Positions 32,240 to 41,551 of a stretch of DNA of 64,000 bases are shown here, in pieces. A program made the position numbers and the translations under genes. Each line of letters opens with the position of its first letter. The first letter of the stretch is position 1. Source of the DNA: DFXE01 sp032054765 (GTDB taxonomy: Bacteria > Bacteroidota > Bacteroidia > Bacteroidales > Tannerellaceae); NCBI GenBank assembly GCA_032054765.1, contig DAMBSC010000002.1, positions 434,001 through 498,000 on the forward strand. Reading direction: 5' to 3'. The notes below the pieces were generated by a model. The model worked only from the letters and a program-made list of their open reading frames with translations, was not told where the DNA came from and made no database searches.

Positions 32240-33184
32240 TTAACATTTAATCAAACATGCTCCGGCAGAATATCCTCCACCAAAAACGGTGATAGCTACC
32301 AGATCTCCTTTTTTAAATGAATGATCGTTTTGTGCATATACTAAAGCCGAACTTACAGAGCCAGTGTTTCCCAATTCCTCTATATTATGAAGAAATTTGT
32401 CTTCGGGCAGTTCTAACTGTTTAGCAATATTTGTCATAATCCGCATATTAGCCTGATGACCTATAAAGTATGACAAATCATCCAATGTATATCCATTTTT
32501 ATCTAATAAATAAATAACATTTTTGGGCATATAGGTACAAGCCTGTATAAATACATCCCTTCCTTCCGGCATCATAATGCCTCCATCTCGCGGACGAAGC
32601 ATAACGGCATCCGGTCCTTTACCAATGTGGCCTAATCCCTCGGTATATATATCCAATATCTGCGGATCGTTTTCTGTAACCCGTTCCTTTGAAATAAAGA
32701 ATGCAGCCGCAGCATCTCCCCATAAATGACCCGATTTCGGATCTTCCTCATTAGAATAGGCGGAATTCTTATCTGCCGAAAGAATTAATGCTTTTGTTGC
32801 TTTATTCAAGGCAAAATATCCTTCTATAATCTCCAACGCATTCAGAAAAGAAGAACAAGCAGATGATATTGAAAATACCTTTGCTTTATTTATCTTATAT
32901 TCCCTTTGTACTACGTGTGCCGCTGTAGCAACAGTATCATAAGGAGAATAGGAGGCCGAAATAATCAAATCTACTTCAGTTATATCATAAGGCAACTTGG
33001 GTAAAGCATCATTTACTGACGCAAGTCCCATAGTTGTGATATTTTCTTCCGGTTTTGCTTTCGATCTGGTTATAATACCTGTACGTTGTTCAATCCACTC
33101 ACTTGTCAATCCATTAACTTCCAGAAAATGGTCGTTATGTACCCGTTCTTCAGGCACATAAAATCCTGTTGCATTAATAAACAT
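32240..33184 (-). CDS. 3-oxoacyl-ACP synthase III (FabH-like)
   Basis: 314 aa thiolase-fold condensing enzyme. The catalytic Cys is Cys110 in SISSACSSFLNAL; His is in IGHQANMRIM and Asn in LGNTGSVSSAL, so the Cys-His-Asn triad is complete. WIEQRTGI near residue 30 is a typical FabH sequence. Such enzymes start acyl chains by condensing acyl-CoA with malonyl-ACP; the primer here is unknown. It lies between a TetR-type regulator gene (8 bp upstream) and fabG (13 bp downstream). Confidence 0.9.
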   Translation of the reverse strand: MFINATGFYVPEERVHNDHFLEVNGLTSEWIEQRTGIITRSKAKPEENITTMGLASVNDALPKLPYDITEVDLIISASYSPYDTVATAAHVVQREYKINKAKVFSISSACSSFLNALEIIEGYFALNKATKALILSADKNSAYSNEEDPKSGHLWGDAAAAFFISKERVTENDPQILDIYTEGLGHIGKGPDAVMLRPRDGGIMMPEGRDVFIQACTYMPKNVIYLLDKNGYTLDDLSYFIGHQANMRIMTNIAKQLELPEDKFLHNIEELGNTGSVSSALVYAQNDHSFKKGDLVAITVFGGGYSAGACLIKC

Positions 33185-33192
33185 TTCTGTTT

Positions 33193-33786
33193 TTACTTAA
33201 TCTTAATTCCGTTGAATACTAAATTCATTATATTCTCCCTCTGTCTTAATTTTTCAGAGACAGTATTGCCCATCTGGCCCCTAATGTATGGAACCTCCAG
33301 ACCCTTTAATGCGTGATGTAGAACAATTGCCGTCATTTCTACATTCGGCATTTGAAAGATACCTTCTTTAATACCGGTATTGAGTATTTTTTTTATGATT
33401 TCAATCTCTTTCAGATCGAATTCTTTACGGACTTTTTCTACACGCCAGATATCCCTAAAGAAATTAGCGCGAAGGGTACCATTTCGAAAAACGATTGCTT
33501 TAACAGTACTAAGTCGCATAAATATAAAAGTCATGAGTTTTTCATCAGCCGGGAGATCTTTTGCTTCAATATCCAGAAGCATAGTATGGAGTTTTTCCAT
33601 TTCAGACTCAACTACTGCCTGATATATATCATTCTTACTTTTAAAATATGTATATAAAGTTCGTCTTCCTTTTTTTGATGCTTGTGCAATATCATTCATG
33701 GTAGTATTGTCTACCCCCATGCGCGCAAAAAGTTGCCTGGCTACATCCACCAACATATCACGTGTTTTAGATACGGTCATCGCCAT
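33193..33786 (-). CDS. TetR/AcrR-family transcriptional regulator
   Basis: About 197 aa from the Met at 33786 (MAMTVSKTRDMLVD); an earlier Met at 33819 would add a stretch without TetR similarity. Residues about 8-55 form the helix-turn-helix domain (VARQLFARMGVDNTTMNDIAQASKKGRRTLYTYFKSKNDIYQAVV). The C-terminal part is alpha-helical as expected for a ligand-binding dimer domain. Its place at the head of a FabH-FabG operon suggests it controls that operon and senses an acyl-CoA or acyl-ACP-type ligand, by analogy with FadR/FabT-like TetR regulators; this is inference. Confidence 0.88.
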   Translation of the reverse strand: MAMTVSKTRDMLVDVARQLFARMGVDNTTMNDIAQASKKGRRTLYTYFKSKNDIYQAVVESEMEKLHTMLLDIEAKDLPADEKLMTFIFMRLSTVKAIVFRNGTLRANFFRDIWRVEKVRKEFDLKEIEIIKKILNTGIKEGIFQMPNVEMTAIVLHHALKGLEVPYIRGQMGNTVSEKLRQRENIMNLVFNGIKIK

Positions 33787-33873
33787 TATATTGCACATTT
33801 TGATTAAAACTGTGCGCAAAGTACCAAAAAAAGATTGTATTTACCAAGCATATTAAAAAAAACTTATGATTAA

Positions 33874-33904
33874 TTTGTTTTGAGAACAATTCTATGTACC
33901 TTTG
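33874..33904 (+). promoter_or_regulatory. Promoter of the initiator tRNA gene
   Basis: TTTG (33874-33877), exactly 19 bp, then TACCTTTG (33897-33904), matching the Bacteroidetes consensus; the tRNA begins 29 bp after the -7 box. Confidence 0.85.
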
Positions 33905-33932
33905 CAATCGCAAATTACAAAACATACTATAT

Positions 33933-34004
<72 letters not shown>

Positions 34005-34012
34005 CAATCAAG

Positions 34013-34034
34013 AAGGTACTTAAATAAGTACCTT
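34013..34034 (+). terminator. Terminator of the initiator tRNA gene
   Basis: Stem AAGGTACTTA (34013-34022) / TAAGTACCTT (34025-34034) followed by TTCTTTATTTT. Confidence 0.9.
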
Positions 34035-34255
34035 TTCTTTATTTTATATAAAGAAGAATAAGAAAAAAAGTTTATTTTATTGGAAATTCAATTATTATTC
34101 CTTTCTTTGTGAAGTTATTAAAACAATTGATATTCTATTGTTCTTTCTTTTTTGTATCTATTCTCAGTTAATGATTATATGTTCATAAAGAAATCGACCA
34201 ACCTGAAATCTACTTGTTTAATAGTTATTTTATTTATTTTACTTATTTATTTTTT
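34035..34255 (+). other. AT-rich region and probable leader of the RRM gene
   Basis: About 220 bp of very AT-rich sequence without a clear TAnnTTTG box, hairpin or open reading frame. It probably holds the promoter and an unstructured leader of the RNA-binding protein gene; nothing more could be supported. Confidence 0.4.
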
Positions 34256-34501
34256 ATGAACATTTACATTGGTAACCTGAATTACAGGGTTAGAGAATCA
34301 GAATTACAACAAATTCTGGAAGAGTATGGAACAGTAGATTCCGTGAAGTTAATCATTGATCGCGATACAAACAGATCAAAAGGATTTGCTTTTGCAGAAC
34401 TTCCAAATGATGCAGAAGCACGTACTGCTATCGAGGAATTAAACGGTGCTGAATATGAAGGCCGTCAGATGGTTGTTAAAGAAGCTATGCCAAGACGTTA
34501 A
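34256..34501 (+). CDS. Small RRM-domain RNA-binding protein
   Basis: 81 aa from ATG at 34256; an upstream in-frame ATG at 34214 would add 14 hydrophobic residues unlike the family. One RNA-recognition motif fills the protein: RNP2 IYIGNL at the start, RNP1 KGFAFAEL in the middle, and GAEYEGRQMVVKEAMPRR at the end. Such single-RRM proteins bind RNA and are often cold- or stress-induced; they are abundant in Bacteroidetes, where they may stand in for Hfq-like functions. A strong terminator follows. Confidence 0.95.
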   Translation: MNIYIGNLNYRVRESELQQILEEYGTVDSVKLIIDRDTNRSKGFAFAELPNDAEARTAIEELNGAEYEGRQMVVKEAMPRR

Positions 34502-34530
34502 GTCATAAGTAAGCAACTTAAGAACTCAAC

Positions 34531-34569
34531 AAACGGGGAAATAGAATAAACTTCTATCTCCCCGTTTTT
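34531..34569 (+). terminator. Terminator of the RRM gene
   Basis: A 15-bp stem with one mismatch, arms 34531-34545 (AAACGGGGAAATAGA) and 34553-34567, 7-nt loop, then a T-run. Confidence 0.92.
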
Positions 34570-34633
34570 ATTTATTGATCAATTTTTTTCTTACGTTTGC
34601 ACACAGTTTAATCATTTAGAGAATAAACATACT

Positions 34634-35863
34634 ATGCCTAACAGATTTTACCTTACTCTCAGTTTCATTTTTTTCTTATCTTCAGTTGTAACAGTTTCAT
34701 CCCGGGCGCAGATAAATGAGCGTGTATTTAAGACTGATTATCGGATAGATCCTGATAAAAAAAAAGAATTGCTTATTGAATTTGATAATTTAGACTTCTT
34801 CAAGAATAATGAATATGAAAGTGACTTTTTGAAAGGATATACTTTACCCGGTTTTTGGGCACAATTAAAGTTAGCTTATCAACCATTAGAAAATATAAAA
34901 GTGGAGGCCGGAGTTCATTTACTTAGATTTTGGGGAGCAAATAAGTATCCTAATTTTGCTTATCAGGATATATCAACTTGGAAAGGAAACCAATTTCAGA
35001 AAGGTTTCCATGCACTTCCTTATTTACGTGCTCAAGTCAAATTATCTGAACGCATAAGCTTTGTTTTTGGAGACATATATGGAGGCGCAAACCATAATCT
35101 CATAGAACCTCTTTATAATCCGGAGCTTAATCTTATGGCTGACCCTGAAGCCGGATTACAAGTGTTATACAATTCAAAACCGATAGATATAGATATCTGG
35201 ATTAACTGGGAAAGTTTTATATTTAATTTGGATACACATCAGGAGGCTTTTACAGCAGGCCTTTCATCACGAATAAAATATAACAAAGAAAATAGTCCGT
35301 TACATCTATATACCCCTTTTCAAGTTCTGGCTCAACATCGCGGAGGTGAAATAGACACTATAACCACAAGCTCTGTTCAAACACTTATGAACGGTGCCAT
35401 AGGGATTGGAGTTTTATGGAATATAAATAATAAAATACTGAAGAATGTCAATGTAGAATTAGATGCCACCGGCTATTATCAACAAGCAGGAGACTTATGG
35501 CCTTTTGATGATGGTTATGGATTTTATGCAAGGGCATCTGCCGATCTTTCTGACTTCCGAGTTAAAACTTCCTATTGGAGGTGTAAAGATTTTATTTCAA
35601 TGCTGGGAAATCCTTTTTATGGTGCAGTTTCTACATCAAAAGACAATTTTACTTTTAAAGACCCCCAAATGGTAACTTTCGGAATTGAGTATTCTCGGAG
35701 TTTTGGTAAAGTTTGTTCATTTGGAATAGATCTTGATATTTACCAACATTTATCTACCAACACTCGTACCCATGAGGAAAATATAAAAAAAGCAAGTTCA
35801 ACCAGTTTTTCAATTGGTGCTTACTTACGCTTAAATACATCGTTTCTTATAAAGCGCTTCTAA
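34634..35863 (+). CDS. Probable outer-membrane beta-barrel protein, unknown function
   Basis: 409 aa with a signal peptide (1-25, ending SRAQ). The mature part is rich in alternating aromatic and polar residues in repeated strands (LPGFWAQLKLAYQP, YGFYARASADL, SFSIGAYLRLNTSF) and ends in KRF, with Phe at the terminus, as expected for a barrel inserted by the Bam machinery. I do not recognise the family. A -7 box TACGTTTG (34592-34599) lies about 35 bp upstream. The gene is followed by the Gfo/Idh/MocA and HEAT/DUF1080 genes on the same strand but separated by 150 bp with another -7 box. Confidence 0.72.
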   Translation: MPNRFYLTLSFIFFLSSVVTVSSRAQINERVFKTDYRIDPDKKKELLIEFDNLDFFKNNEYESDFLKGYTLPGFWAQLKLAYQPLENIKVEAGVHLLRFWGANKYPNFAYQDISTWKGNQFQKGFHALPYLRAQVKLSERISFVFGDIYGGANHNLIEPLYNPELNLMADPEAGLQVLYNSKPIDIDIWINWESFIFNLDTHQEAFTAGLSSRIKYNKENSPLHLYTPFQVLAQHRGGEIDTITTSSVQTLMNGAIGIGVLWNINNKILKNVNVELDATGYYQQAGDLWPFDDGYGFYARASADLSDFRVKTSYWRCKDFISMLGNPFYGAVSTSKDNFTFKDPQMVTFGIEYSRSFGKVCSFGIDLDIYQHLSTNTRTHEENIKKASSTSFSIGAYLRLNTSFLIKRF

Positions 35864-36013
35864 AAATATGTTTTCAAAATCCTTCACCTTCCGTTTACAG
35901 CTTAAGATAACTAATTTTGACATTCTTAACGGCTATTATATGACAAATTATTAATACTTTTGGGAGTTTTTCAAATTTGCTAACATTTTAAAGTCTAATT
36001 ATAAATTCACGCT

Positions 36014-37270
36014 ATGAAGACAAACAGAAGAGATTTTTTAAAAACTCTCGGAGGGGTTGCGGCTCTAACTATTGTACCGCGACATGTCTTGGGGAATGGT
36101 TTTATAGCCCCAAGCGATCAATTAACAAAAGGTATTATCGGAACAGGTGGAATGGGACGTGGACATGTAGATTATGCAGGTACACGTTTAGTTGCAGTAT
36201 GTGACGTTGATAAAAATCATCTGGAATTAGGTAAACAATTAGTAAAAGAAAAGATTGCTGCTTATCACGATTTTCGTGACCTTATTTTAGATCCGAATGT
36301 AGATATTGTACATATCGCTACTCCACCCCATTGGCATGGGATTATGTCGGTAGAAGCTGCTAAAGCGGGAAAAGATATTTGGTGCGAGAAACCTATGACA
36401 CGTACAATCGGAGAAGGTAAGCGGGTAATGGAAGCTGTTAAACAATACGGGCGCATGTTCCGCTTGAATACATGGTTCCGTTTTACAGATCAGTTCTATG
36501 GATTAGGAACTCCTGTTAAACCGTTGAAAAAGCTTGTACAAAGTGGATTGTTAGGTTGGCCATTAAAAGTTACTATCAGCAAACATACCGGTTTCGACTG
36601 GAAGTTCTTCTGGGTAGGAAAAGATTATCTGGAGCCCCAATCTGTTCCTTCCGAACTTGATTATGAATTCTGGTTAGGTCCAGCTCCCTATAAGCCTTAC
36701 AATGCACATCGTGTTCATCAGACATTCCGTGGATACTGGGATTATGATGGGGGTGGCTTAGGAGATATGGGACAACATTACATCGACCCTGTACAGTATT
36801 TCCTGGGCAAAGATCACACAAGCCCTGTTAAGGTGGAAGTAGATGCTCCGCAACAACATCCTGAAGCTGTTGGAACATGGCGCTCTATTACCTATACATA
36901 CGAAGATGGTTGTCAGATTGTCCTATGGGGAGGAGATTATGGAGATCCTAATACTCCTTACATTTCCGGACCTAATGGCAATGTATATAAGAATTTTGTT
37001 TGTGATATTCCTAATTGGGAAAAGAAACTGGCCGACTTCCCTGAACCTGAACCACAGGTGACGGATTTCATCGAATGTGTGAAAACACGTCAACCATTTG
37101 CTTTGAACGAACAGAATGGTTTCCGTTCTGCCACTATCGTTAATATGGGTGCAGTAGCATTACGTTTGAACCGTACTTTGCATTTCGACCCTGTTAAACT
37201 CGAGTTTATTAATGACGACGCTGCTAACAGATTGTTAGACCAACCAATGCGTTCTCCTTGGAATATCTAA
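36014..37270 (+). CDS. Gfo/Idh/MocA-family oxidoreductase, exported by the Tat pathway
   Basis: 418 aa. A twin-arginine signal is clear (TNRRDFLKTLGGVAA), so the protein is exported folded, with its nucleotide cofactor. The Rossmann motif GIIGTGGMGRGH follows at about residue 41, and the substrate-domain motif EKP is in DIWCEKPMTRT. The C-terminal domain contains GGGLGDMGQHYIDP, typical of the family. Members in Bacteroidetes periplasm oxidise the C3 hydroxyl of glycosides with a tightly bound NAD, producing 3-keto sugars. The next gene encodes two DUF1080 (3-keto-disaccharide hydrolase) domains 11 bp downstream, which fits that pathway. A -7 box TACTTTTG (35955-35962) is upstream. Confidence 0.9.
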   Translation: MKTNRRDFLKTLGGVAALTIVPRHVLGNGFIAPSDQLTKGIIGTGGMGRGHVDYAGTRLVAVCDVDKNHLELGKQLVKEKIAAYHDFRDLILDPNVDIVHIATPPHWHGIMSVEAAKAGKDIWCEKPMTRTIGEGKRVMEAVKQYGRMFRLNTWFRFTDQFYGLGTPVKPLKKLVQSGLLGWPLKVTISKHTGFDWKFFWVGKDYLEPQSVPSELDYEFWLGPAPYKPYNAHRVHQTFRGYWDYDGGGLGDMGQHYIDPVQYFLGKDHTSPVKVEVDAPQQHPEAVGTWRSITYTYEDGCQIVLWGGDYGDPNTPYISGPNGNVYKNFVCDIPNWEKKLADFPEPEPQVTDFIECVKTRQPFALNEQNGFRSATIVNMGAVALRLNRTLHFDPVKLEFINDDAANRLLDQPMRSPWNI

Positions 37271-37281
37271 ATTAATACGAA

Positions 37282-40200
37282 ATGAACATGAAAAAAATAT
37301 TTTTACCATTTCTGACATTTTTATTGTGTGTATCCGGATTAATGGCACAATCTCCGGGTAGACGTACTGTTCAGACAATTGTAGCTGATGTGTTAGCACA
37401 AATGCCAGCTGACAATGAGGCCGATTATAATAAACAAATAGGTGACCTTGCCTCAACAGGAGAAGAAGGCATTTTGGCTATAATTAAAATGATCCATGCT
37501 CCCGGAAAAGGAAATAATGCATTAACTGATTATGCCTTAAGCGGACTATCAAACTATGTTAGTAAGAAAGGTGAAGAAAATCTTCGTTTACAAACAGCGA
37601 ATGCTTATATAAAGGCTTTAGACCAAGTATCGGATAGGGAAACGAAAGCTTTTATCATCCGCCAGTTACAAACAGTAGGTAAAGATGAAAGTGTAGACGC
37701 ATTGGCTCGTTATCTGAATCAGGAAGAATTAAGTGGCCCTGCAGCCCGTGCATTGGCTACTATTGGAACTGACAAGGCCGGACAAGCCTTACAAGCTTCA
37801 TTGCTTCGCCGGATGGGAACCCCCAAAACTCAGCGCGACGCTATCCTTGCTATTGGTGAAGCTAAACTGTCTGTTGCAGAAGATCTGATAAAAGGGATGA
37901 TCGGCTCAGGCGATGATAATTTTCAGAAAGATGTATTATACACATTAAGCCGTACAGGTAGTAAAGCATCTTTAAAAGAAGTAGGTGCTGCTGCTGAAAA
38001 GGTTGGTTTTGCAATGGATAAGACCGGAGCAAATGAAGCATATATTACATTATTAAAACGAGTTGTTGAACAGGGCGATAGTAAAGATGCAGAAAAAGCA
38101 GCAAACGATTTGTTGAAGAAAGCTACAAAAGCAGGGAAAGAACATACACGTGGAGCAGCTTTACAGATATTACTTTCTATCCAGAAAGATAAAGGTCTGA
38201 AACTGATCCAAAATGCAATGAAAGATCCTTCCAAGGAATATCGCAATGCAGCATTAGATTATACTTCCTGTTTTGCAAACAAAGATATATATATTGAATT
38301 GGTTAAAACAATGGCTAAAGCCAAACCGGAAGTAAAAGTCGATATTCTGAACTGGCTAGGACGTGAAAGTACCTGCCCTGAAAAGAATCCGATCATTAAG
38401 AATCTGGATATACGTTTTGACCTTCCTGCCAGGCAAGTAATTATCGATCAGTTGAAAGATAAAGACTTTGCTGTTAGAGAAGCTGCCGCTTGGGCACTGG
38501 TTAAAATTGGTGATACTTCTGTAATCCCTACTTTAGCCGGATTATTGACTGATAATGACCCTGCAACTGTTGCTTTAGGTAAAAATACATTATCATCTTT
38601 CAAAGGTGATGTTGCCCCTGCCGCGGCCCGTATTATTTCGCAGGCCACAGATGCGGGAAAGATAGCTGCAACTGAGGTATTAGCTTTACGTAAAGCTTCT
38701 GCTAACCTTAATAGTGTACTTGACCTTACTAAATCAGGATCTACGGATGTAAAAAAGGCCGCTTATACTGCTTTAAAAGATGTTGTTACAGATAAAGATT
38801 TTACTTTGCTATCTGGAATGTTGGAAACGGCTGATGCTTCTGCTGTCGCACCATTACAACAAGCGGTTATTGCTTCTATTGCATCATTAGCTGACGCAAA
38901 TAAAGTGTCAACAGTTTCCAGAAGAATGTTGCAGGCAGGTGAAAGCAAAAAACATTTATATTATATTGTATTAGCCTCTACTAACGATAAAGAAGCATTA
39001 CCAACTATCGTAAATGGATTTAAACAAGGTACTGGCGCTGCTAAAGACGCAGCTTTCGAAGCATTATTGAACTGGAAAGGTATCGAAGCAGCGGATGAAT
39101 TATTTGCTATCTGTAAAGATCCGGCAGCATCCAGCTATTTTGACCGTGCTATCAAAGCGTATGTAAAATTGGTCTCTAACCCGACCTTTACAGGTGAAAA
39201 CAGAATCATAAGTTTACGTAAAGCTATGGAAGTAGCAAAAACTGATGAACAAAAAAATCTGATTCTTGGACAGATCGGAAGAGCTGGAACTTTCTTGGGA
39301 ATGCTTTATGCTGGGGAGTTTCTTGATAATAAGGGAGTACAGCAGACAGCAGCTAACGCGGTTATGAATATTGCTCTAAATAATCCGGATTATACAGGAC
39401 AGTTAGTTAGAGACTTATTAAAGAAAGTGTCAACTGTATTAGATAATCCTGATGCAGGCTATCAGAGAGAAGCAATCAACAAACACTTAAATGAAATGCC
39501 TAAGGGCGAAGGATTTGTTTCAATATTCAATGGCAAAGACCTTACCGGTTGGAAAGGTTTAGTTGAAAATCCTATTGCACGTGCAAAAATGAAGCCTGCC
39601 CAACTTGCTAAAGCTCAGGAAAAAGCAGACGCAGTAATGCGTAGAGATTGGAAAGTAGAAAACGGCGTTCTGATCTTCGTTGGTGAAGGAGGTGATAACC
39701 TTTGTACCGTTAAACAATATGGAGATTTTGAAATGTATGTAGACTGGATGTTAGACCCCGAAGGTCCAGAACCAGATGCAGGAATCTATCTCCGTGGAAC
39801 TCCTCAGGTGCAAATATGGGATACATCTCGTGTTAATGTAGGAGCTCAAGTTGGCTCAGGTGGACTGTACAACAATCAGATCCATGAGAGCAAGCCGTTG
39901 AAAGTTGCTGATAATAAATTAGGAGAATGGAATACATTTTATATTAAAATGGTAGGCGACAGAGTAACTGTTTATCTAAATGGAGAATTGGTAACTAACG
40001 ACGTTATTCTTGAAAACTTCTGGGATCGCAGCCAACCTATTTTCCCAATTGAACAATTAGAATTACAGGCACACGGCAGTAAATGTTATTATCGGAATAT
40101 CTATGTAAAAGAGTTGGAACGTCCTGAACCGTTTAAACTCTCTGCTGAAGAAGTAAAAGAAGGATATAAAGTATTGTTCGACGGCACCAATATGTTTGAA

Positions 40201-40746
40201 TGGACAGGTAATACAGTAGACTATACTTTACAGGATGGAACAATCACATTAGTACCGAGTAAGGGTTCAGGTGGAAATCTATATACCAAGAAAGAATATG
40301 ATAACTTCATTTTCCGATTTGAATTTATGCTTACTCCTGCTGCAAACAACGGCTTAGGTATTCGTACTCCTGACAGTGGTGATGCTGCTTATGCCGGTAT
40401 GGAACTTCAGATTCTTGACAATGAACATCCTGTTTACAGTAAATTGGAAAAATATCAATACCATGGTTCTGTATACGGTGTGATCCCTGCTAAACGTGGT
40501 TTCCTTAAACCGGTTGGAGAATGGAACTATCAGGAAGTAATTGCCAATGGCGATCATATTAAAATAACCTTGAATGGCGAAGTTATTCTTGATGGTAACA
40601 TTCGCGAAGCATCTAAAAATGGAACAGCTACTATTGATGGCAAGAATCACCCCGGTTTACTTAATCCAAAAGGGCATATAGGATTTTTAGGCCATGGTTC
40701 TGTTGTAAAGTTTAAGAATATCAGAGTAAAAGAACTTAAGAAATAA
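37282..40746 (+). CDS. HEAT-repeat protein with two DUF1080 (3-keto-disaccharide hydrolase) domains
   Basis: 1154 aa with a signal peptide (about 1-24, ending LMAQ); Met3 at 37288 is an equally good start. Residues about 30-735 are helical HEAT-like repeats (AVREAAAWALVKIGDTSVIPTLAGLL is the clearest). Two DUF1080 jelly-roll domains follow: about 742-950 (FVSIFNGKDLTGWKGL, YVDWMLDPEGPEPDAGIYLR) and about 960-1152 (YKVLFDGTNMFEWTG, FRFEFMLTPAANNGLGIR). DUF1080 proteins cleave or bind 3-keto-glycosides made by Gfo/Idh/MocA enzymes; the gene is 11 bp after such an oxidoreductase gene. The HEAT solenoid probably holds the domains or partners. A long hairpin follows. Confidence 0.9.
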   Translation: MNMKKIFLPFLTFLLCVSGLMAQSPGRRTVQTIVADVLAQMPADNEADYNKQIGDLASTGEEGILAIIKMIHAPGKGNNALTDYALSGLSNYVSKKGEENLRLQTANAYIKALDQVSDRETKAFIIRQLQTVGKDESVDALARYLNQEELSGPAARALATIGTDKAGQALQASLLRRMGTPKTQRDAILAIGEAKLSVAEDLIKGMIGSGDDNFQKDVLYTLSRTGSKASLKEVGAAAEKVGFAMDKTGANEAYITLLKRVVEQGDSKDAEKAANDLLKKATKAGKEHTRGAALQILLSIQKDKGLKLIQNAMKDPSKEYRNAALDYTSCFANKDIYIELVKTMAKAKPEVKVDILNWLGRESTCPEKNPIIKNLDIRFDLPARQVIIDQLKDKDFAVREAAAWALVKIGDTSVIPTLAGLLTDNDPATVALGKNTLSSFKGDVAPAAARIISQATDAGKIAATEVLALRKASANLNSVLDLTKSGSTDVKKAAYTALKDVVTDKDFTLLSGMLETADASAVAPLQQAVIASIASLADANKVSTVSRRMLQAGESKKHLYYIVLASTNDKEALPTIVNGFKQGTGAAKDAAFEALLNWKGIEAADELFAICKDPAASSYFDRAIKAYVKLVSNPTFTGENRIISLRKAMEVAKTDEQKNLILGQIGRAGTFLGMLYAGEFLDNKGVQQTAANAVMNIALNNPDYTGQLVRDLLKKVSTVLDNPDAGYQREAINKHLNEMPKGEGFVSIFNGKDLTGWKGLVENPIARAKMKPAQLAKAQEKADAVMRRDWKVENGVLIFVGEGGDNLCTVKQYGDFEMYVDWMLDPEGPEPDAGIYLRGTPQVQIWDTSRVNVGAQVGSGGLYNNQIHESKPLKVADNKLGEWNTFYIKMVGDRVTVYLNGELVTNDVILENFWDRSQPIFPIEQLELQAHGSKCYYRNIYVKELERPEPFKLSAEEVKEGYKVLFDGTNMFEWTGNTVDYTLQDGTITLVPSKGSGGNLYTKKEYDNFIFRFEFMLTPAANNGLGIRTPDSGDAAYAGMELQILDNEHPVYSKLEKYQYHGSVYGVIPAKRGFLKPVGEWNYQEVIANGDHIKITLNGEVILDGNIREASKNGTATIDGKNHPGLLNPKGHIGFLGHGSVVKFKNIRVKELKK

Positions 40747-40755
40747 CATTAATGG

Positions 40756-40820
40756 ATTAGCCATAAATTGTTGGAGAGCGTATAATTATCGATATGTTAA
40801 TCCAATAATTTGTGGCTATT
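40756..40820 (+). terminator. Long imperfect inverted repeat after the HEAT/DUF1080 gene
   Basis: Arms ATTAGCCATAAATTGTTGGA (40756-40775) and TCCAATAATTTGTGGCTATT (40801-40820) pair at 18 of 20 positions, allowing one G-U, with a 25-nt loop, then CTTTTCT. It probably ends transcription between the DUF1080 gene and the redox trio, 13 bp before the next start. Confidence 0.6.
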
Positions 40821-40833
40821 CTTTTCTAATTAA

Positions 40834-41076
40834 ATGAAAAAAATGGAAATAAAAATTCTGGGAACGGGATGTCCTACCTGTAGTAAACTTTTTACAAATG
40901 TAGAAGAAGTAGTCTCTGAATCTGAGATTGTTGCCACAGTTTCAAAAATTCAGGATATTGAACAAATACTTACTTATGATGTAATTGCATTACCGGCTCT
41001 GGTTGTGGATGATAAAGTTGTTAGTTCTGGTAAAAAATTATCAAAAGATGATATTAAAAAGCTATTAAGCTGCTAA
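40834..41076 (+). CDS. Small thioredoxin-family protein (ArsE-like), CPTC motif
   Basis: 80 aa cytosolic thioredoxin-like protein. The redox pair is Cys13/Cys16 in GTGCPTCSKLF; the cis-Pro loop is IALPALVVDD. It belongs to the small redox-active disulfide proteins found beside CcdA-like transporters and annotated as ArsE in the arsEFG operons of Shewanella. Here it is the first of three genes, followed by an ArsF-like thiol protein and an ArsG/CcdA-like membrane protein, spaced 9 and 4 bp. It would pass electrons from the cytosol to the membrane protein. An arsenical substrate is not shown. Confidence 0.85.
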   Translation: MKKMEIKILGTGCPTCSKLFTNVEEVVSESEIVATVSKIQDIEQILTYDVIALPALVVDDKVVSSGKKLSKDDIKKLLSC

Positions 41077-41085
41077 TTATATTTA

Positions 41086-41547
41086 ATGAACAAAAAATAT
41101 ACATTTATCTTATTTTTTATTCTACTTCTGTTTACTTATTGTGGTAATAAGGTAGAAAAGACGTCTGACCTTTCTGTAATACCATTAACCACTTCGGCCA
41201 ATAAAATAAAAGATAAATACATAGAAGTTTTATTCTTTTATAGCGCTTACAGATGTGTTAATTGCCGGGCTATTGCTGAACATACCAAAGAATTTATGTT
41301 CAATACATATTCAAAAGAGATGAAAGACGGTTCTGTTGTATATAAAATAATTGATATTTCCGATAAAAAGAATGAAAAAATCGCAGATAAATATGAAGTA
41401 ACCTATTCTTCTCTGTTTATAAATAAATGGGAAAACGGTGAAGAGCAAATAAATAATATGACTCTTTTTGCGTTTGCCAACGCGAAAGATAATCCTTCTG
41501 TTTTTAAAGACGGATTAAAAAGAAAAATAGAGGAATTACAGAACTAA
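41086..41547 (+). CDS. ArsF-like periplasmic thiol protein
   Basis: 153 aa with an N-terminal hydrophobic signal ending LFTYC, a possible lipobox with Cys19. A thioredoxin-like fold is suggested by EVLFFYSAYRCVNCRAIAEH, with the redox Cys57/Cys60 (CVNC), and SSLFINKWENGEE. It matches the family annotated as nitrophenyl compound nitroreductase subunit ArsF. Its place between a cytosolic thioredoxin and a CcdA-like transporter suggests it receives electrons outside the membrane. Confidence 0.8.
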   Translation: MNKKYTFILFFILLLFTYCGNKVEKTSDLSVIPLTTSANKIKDKYIEVLFFYSAYRCVNCRAIAEHTKEFMFNTYSKEMKDGSVVYKIIDISDKKNEKIADKYEVTYSSLFINKWENGEEQINNMTLFAFANAKDNPSVFKDGLKRKIEELQN

Positions 41548-41551
41548 GCCC

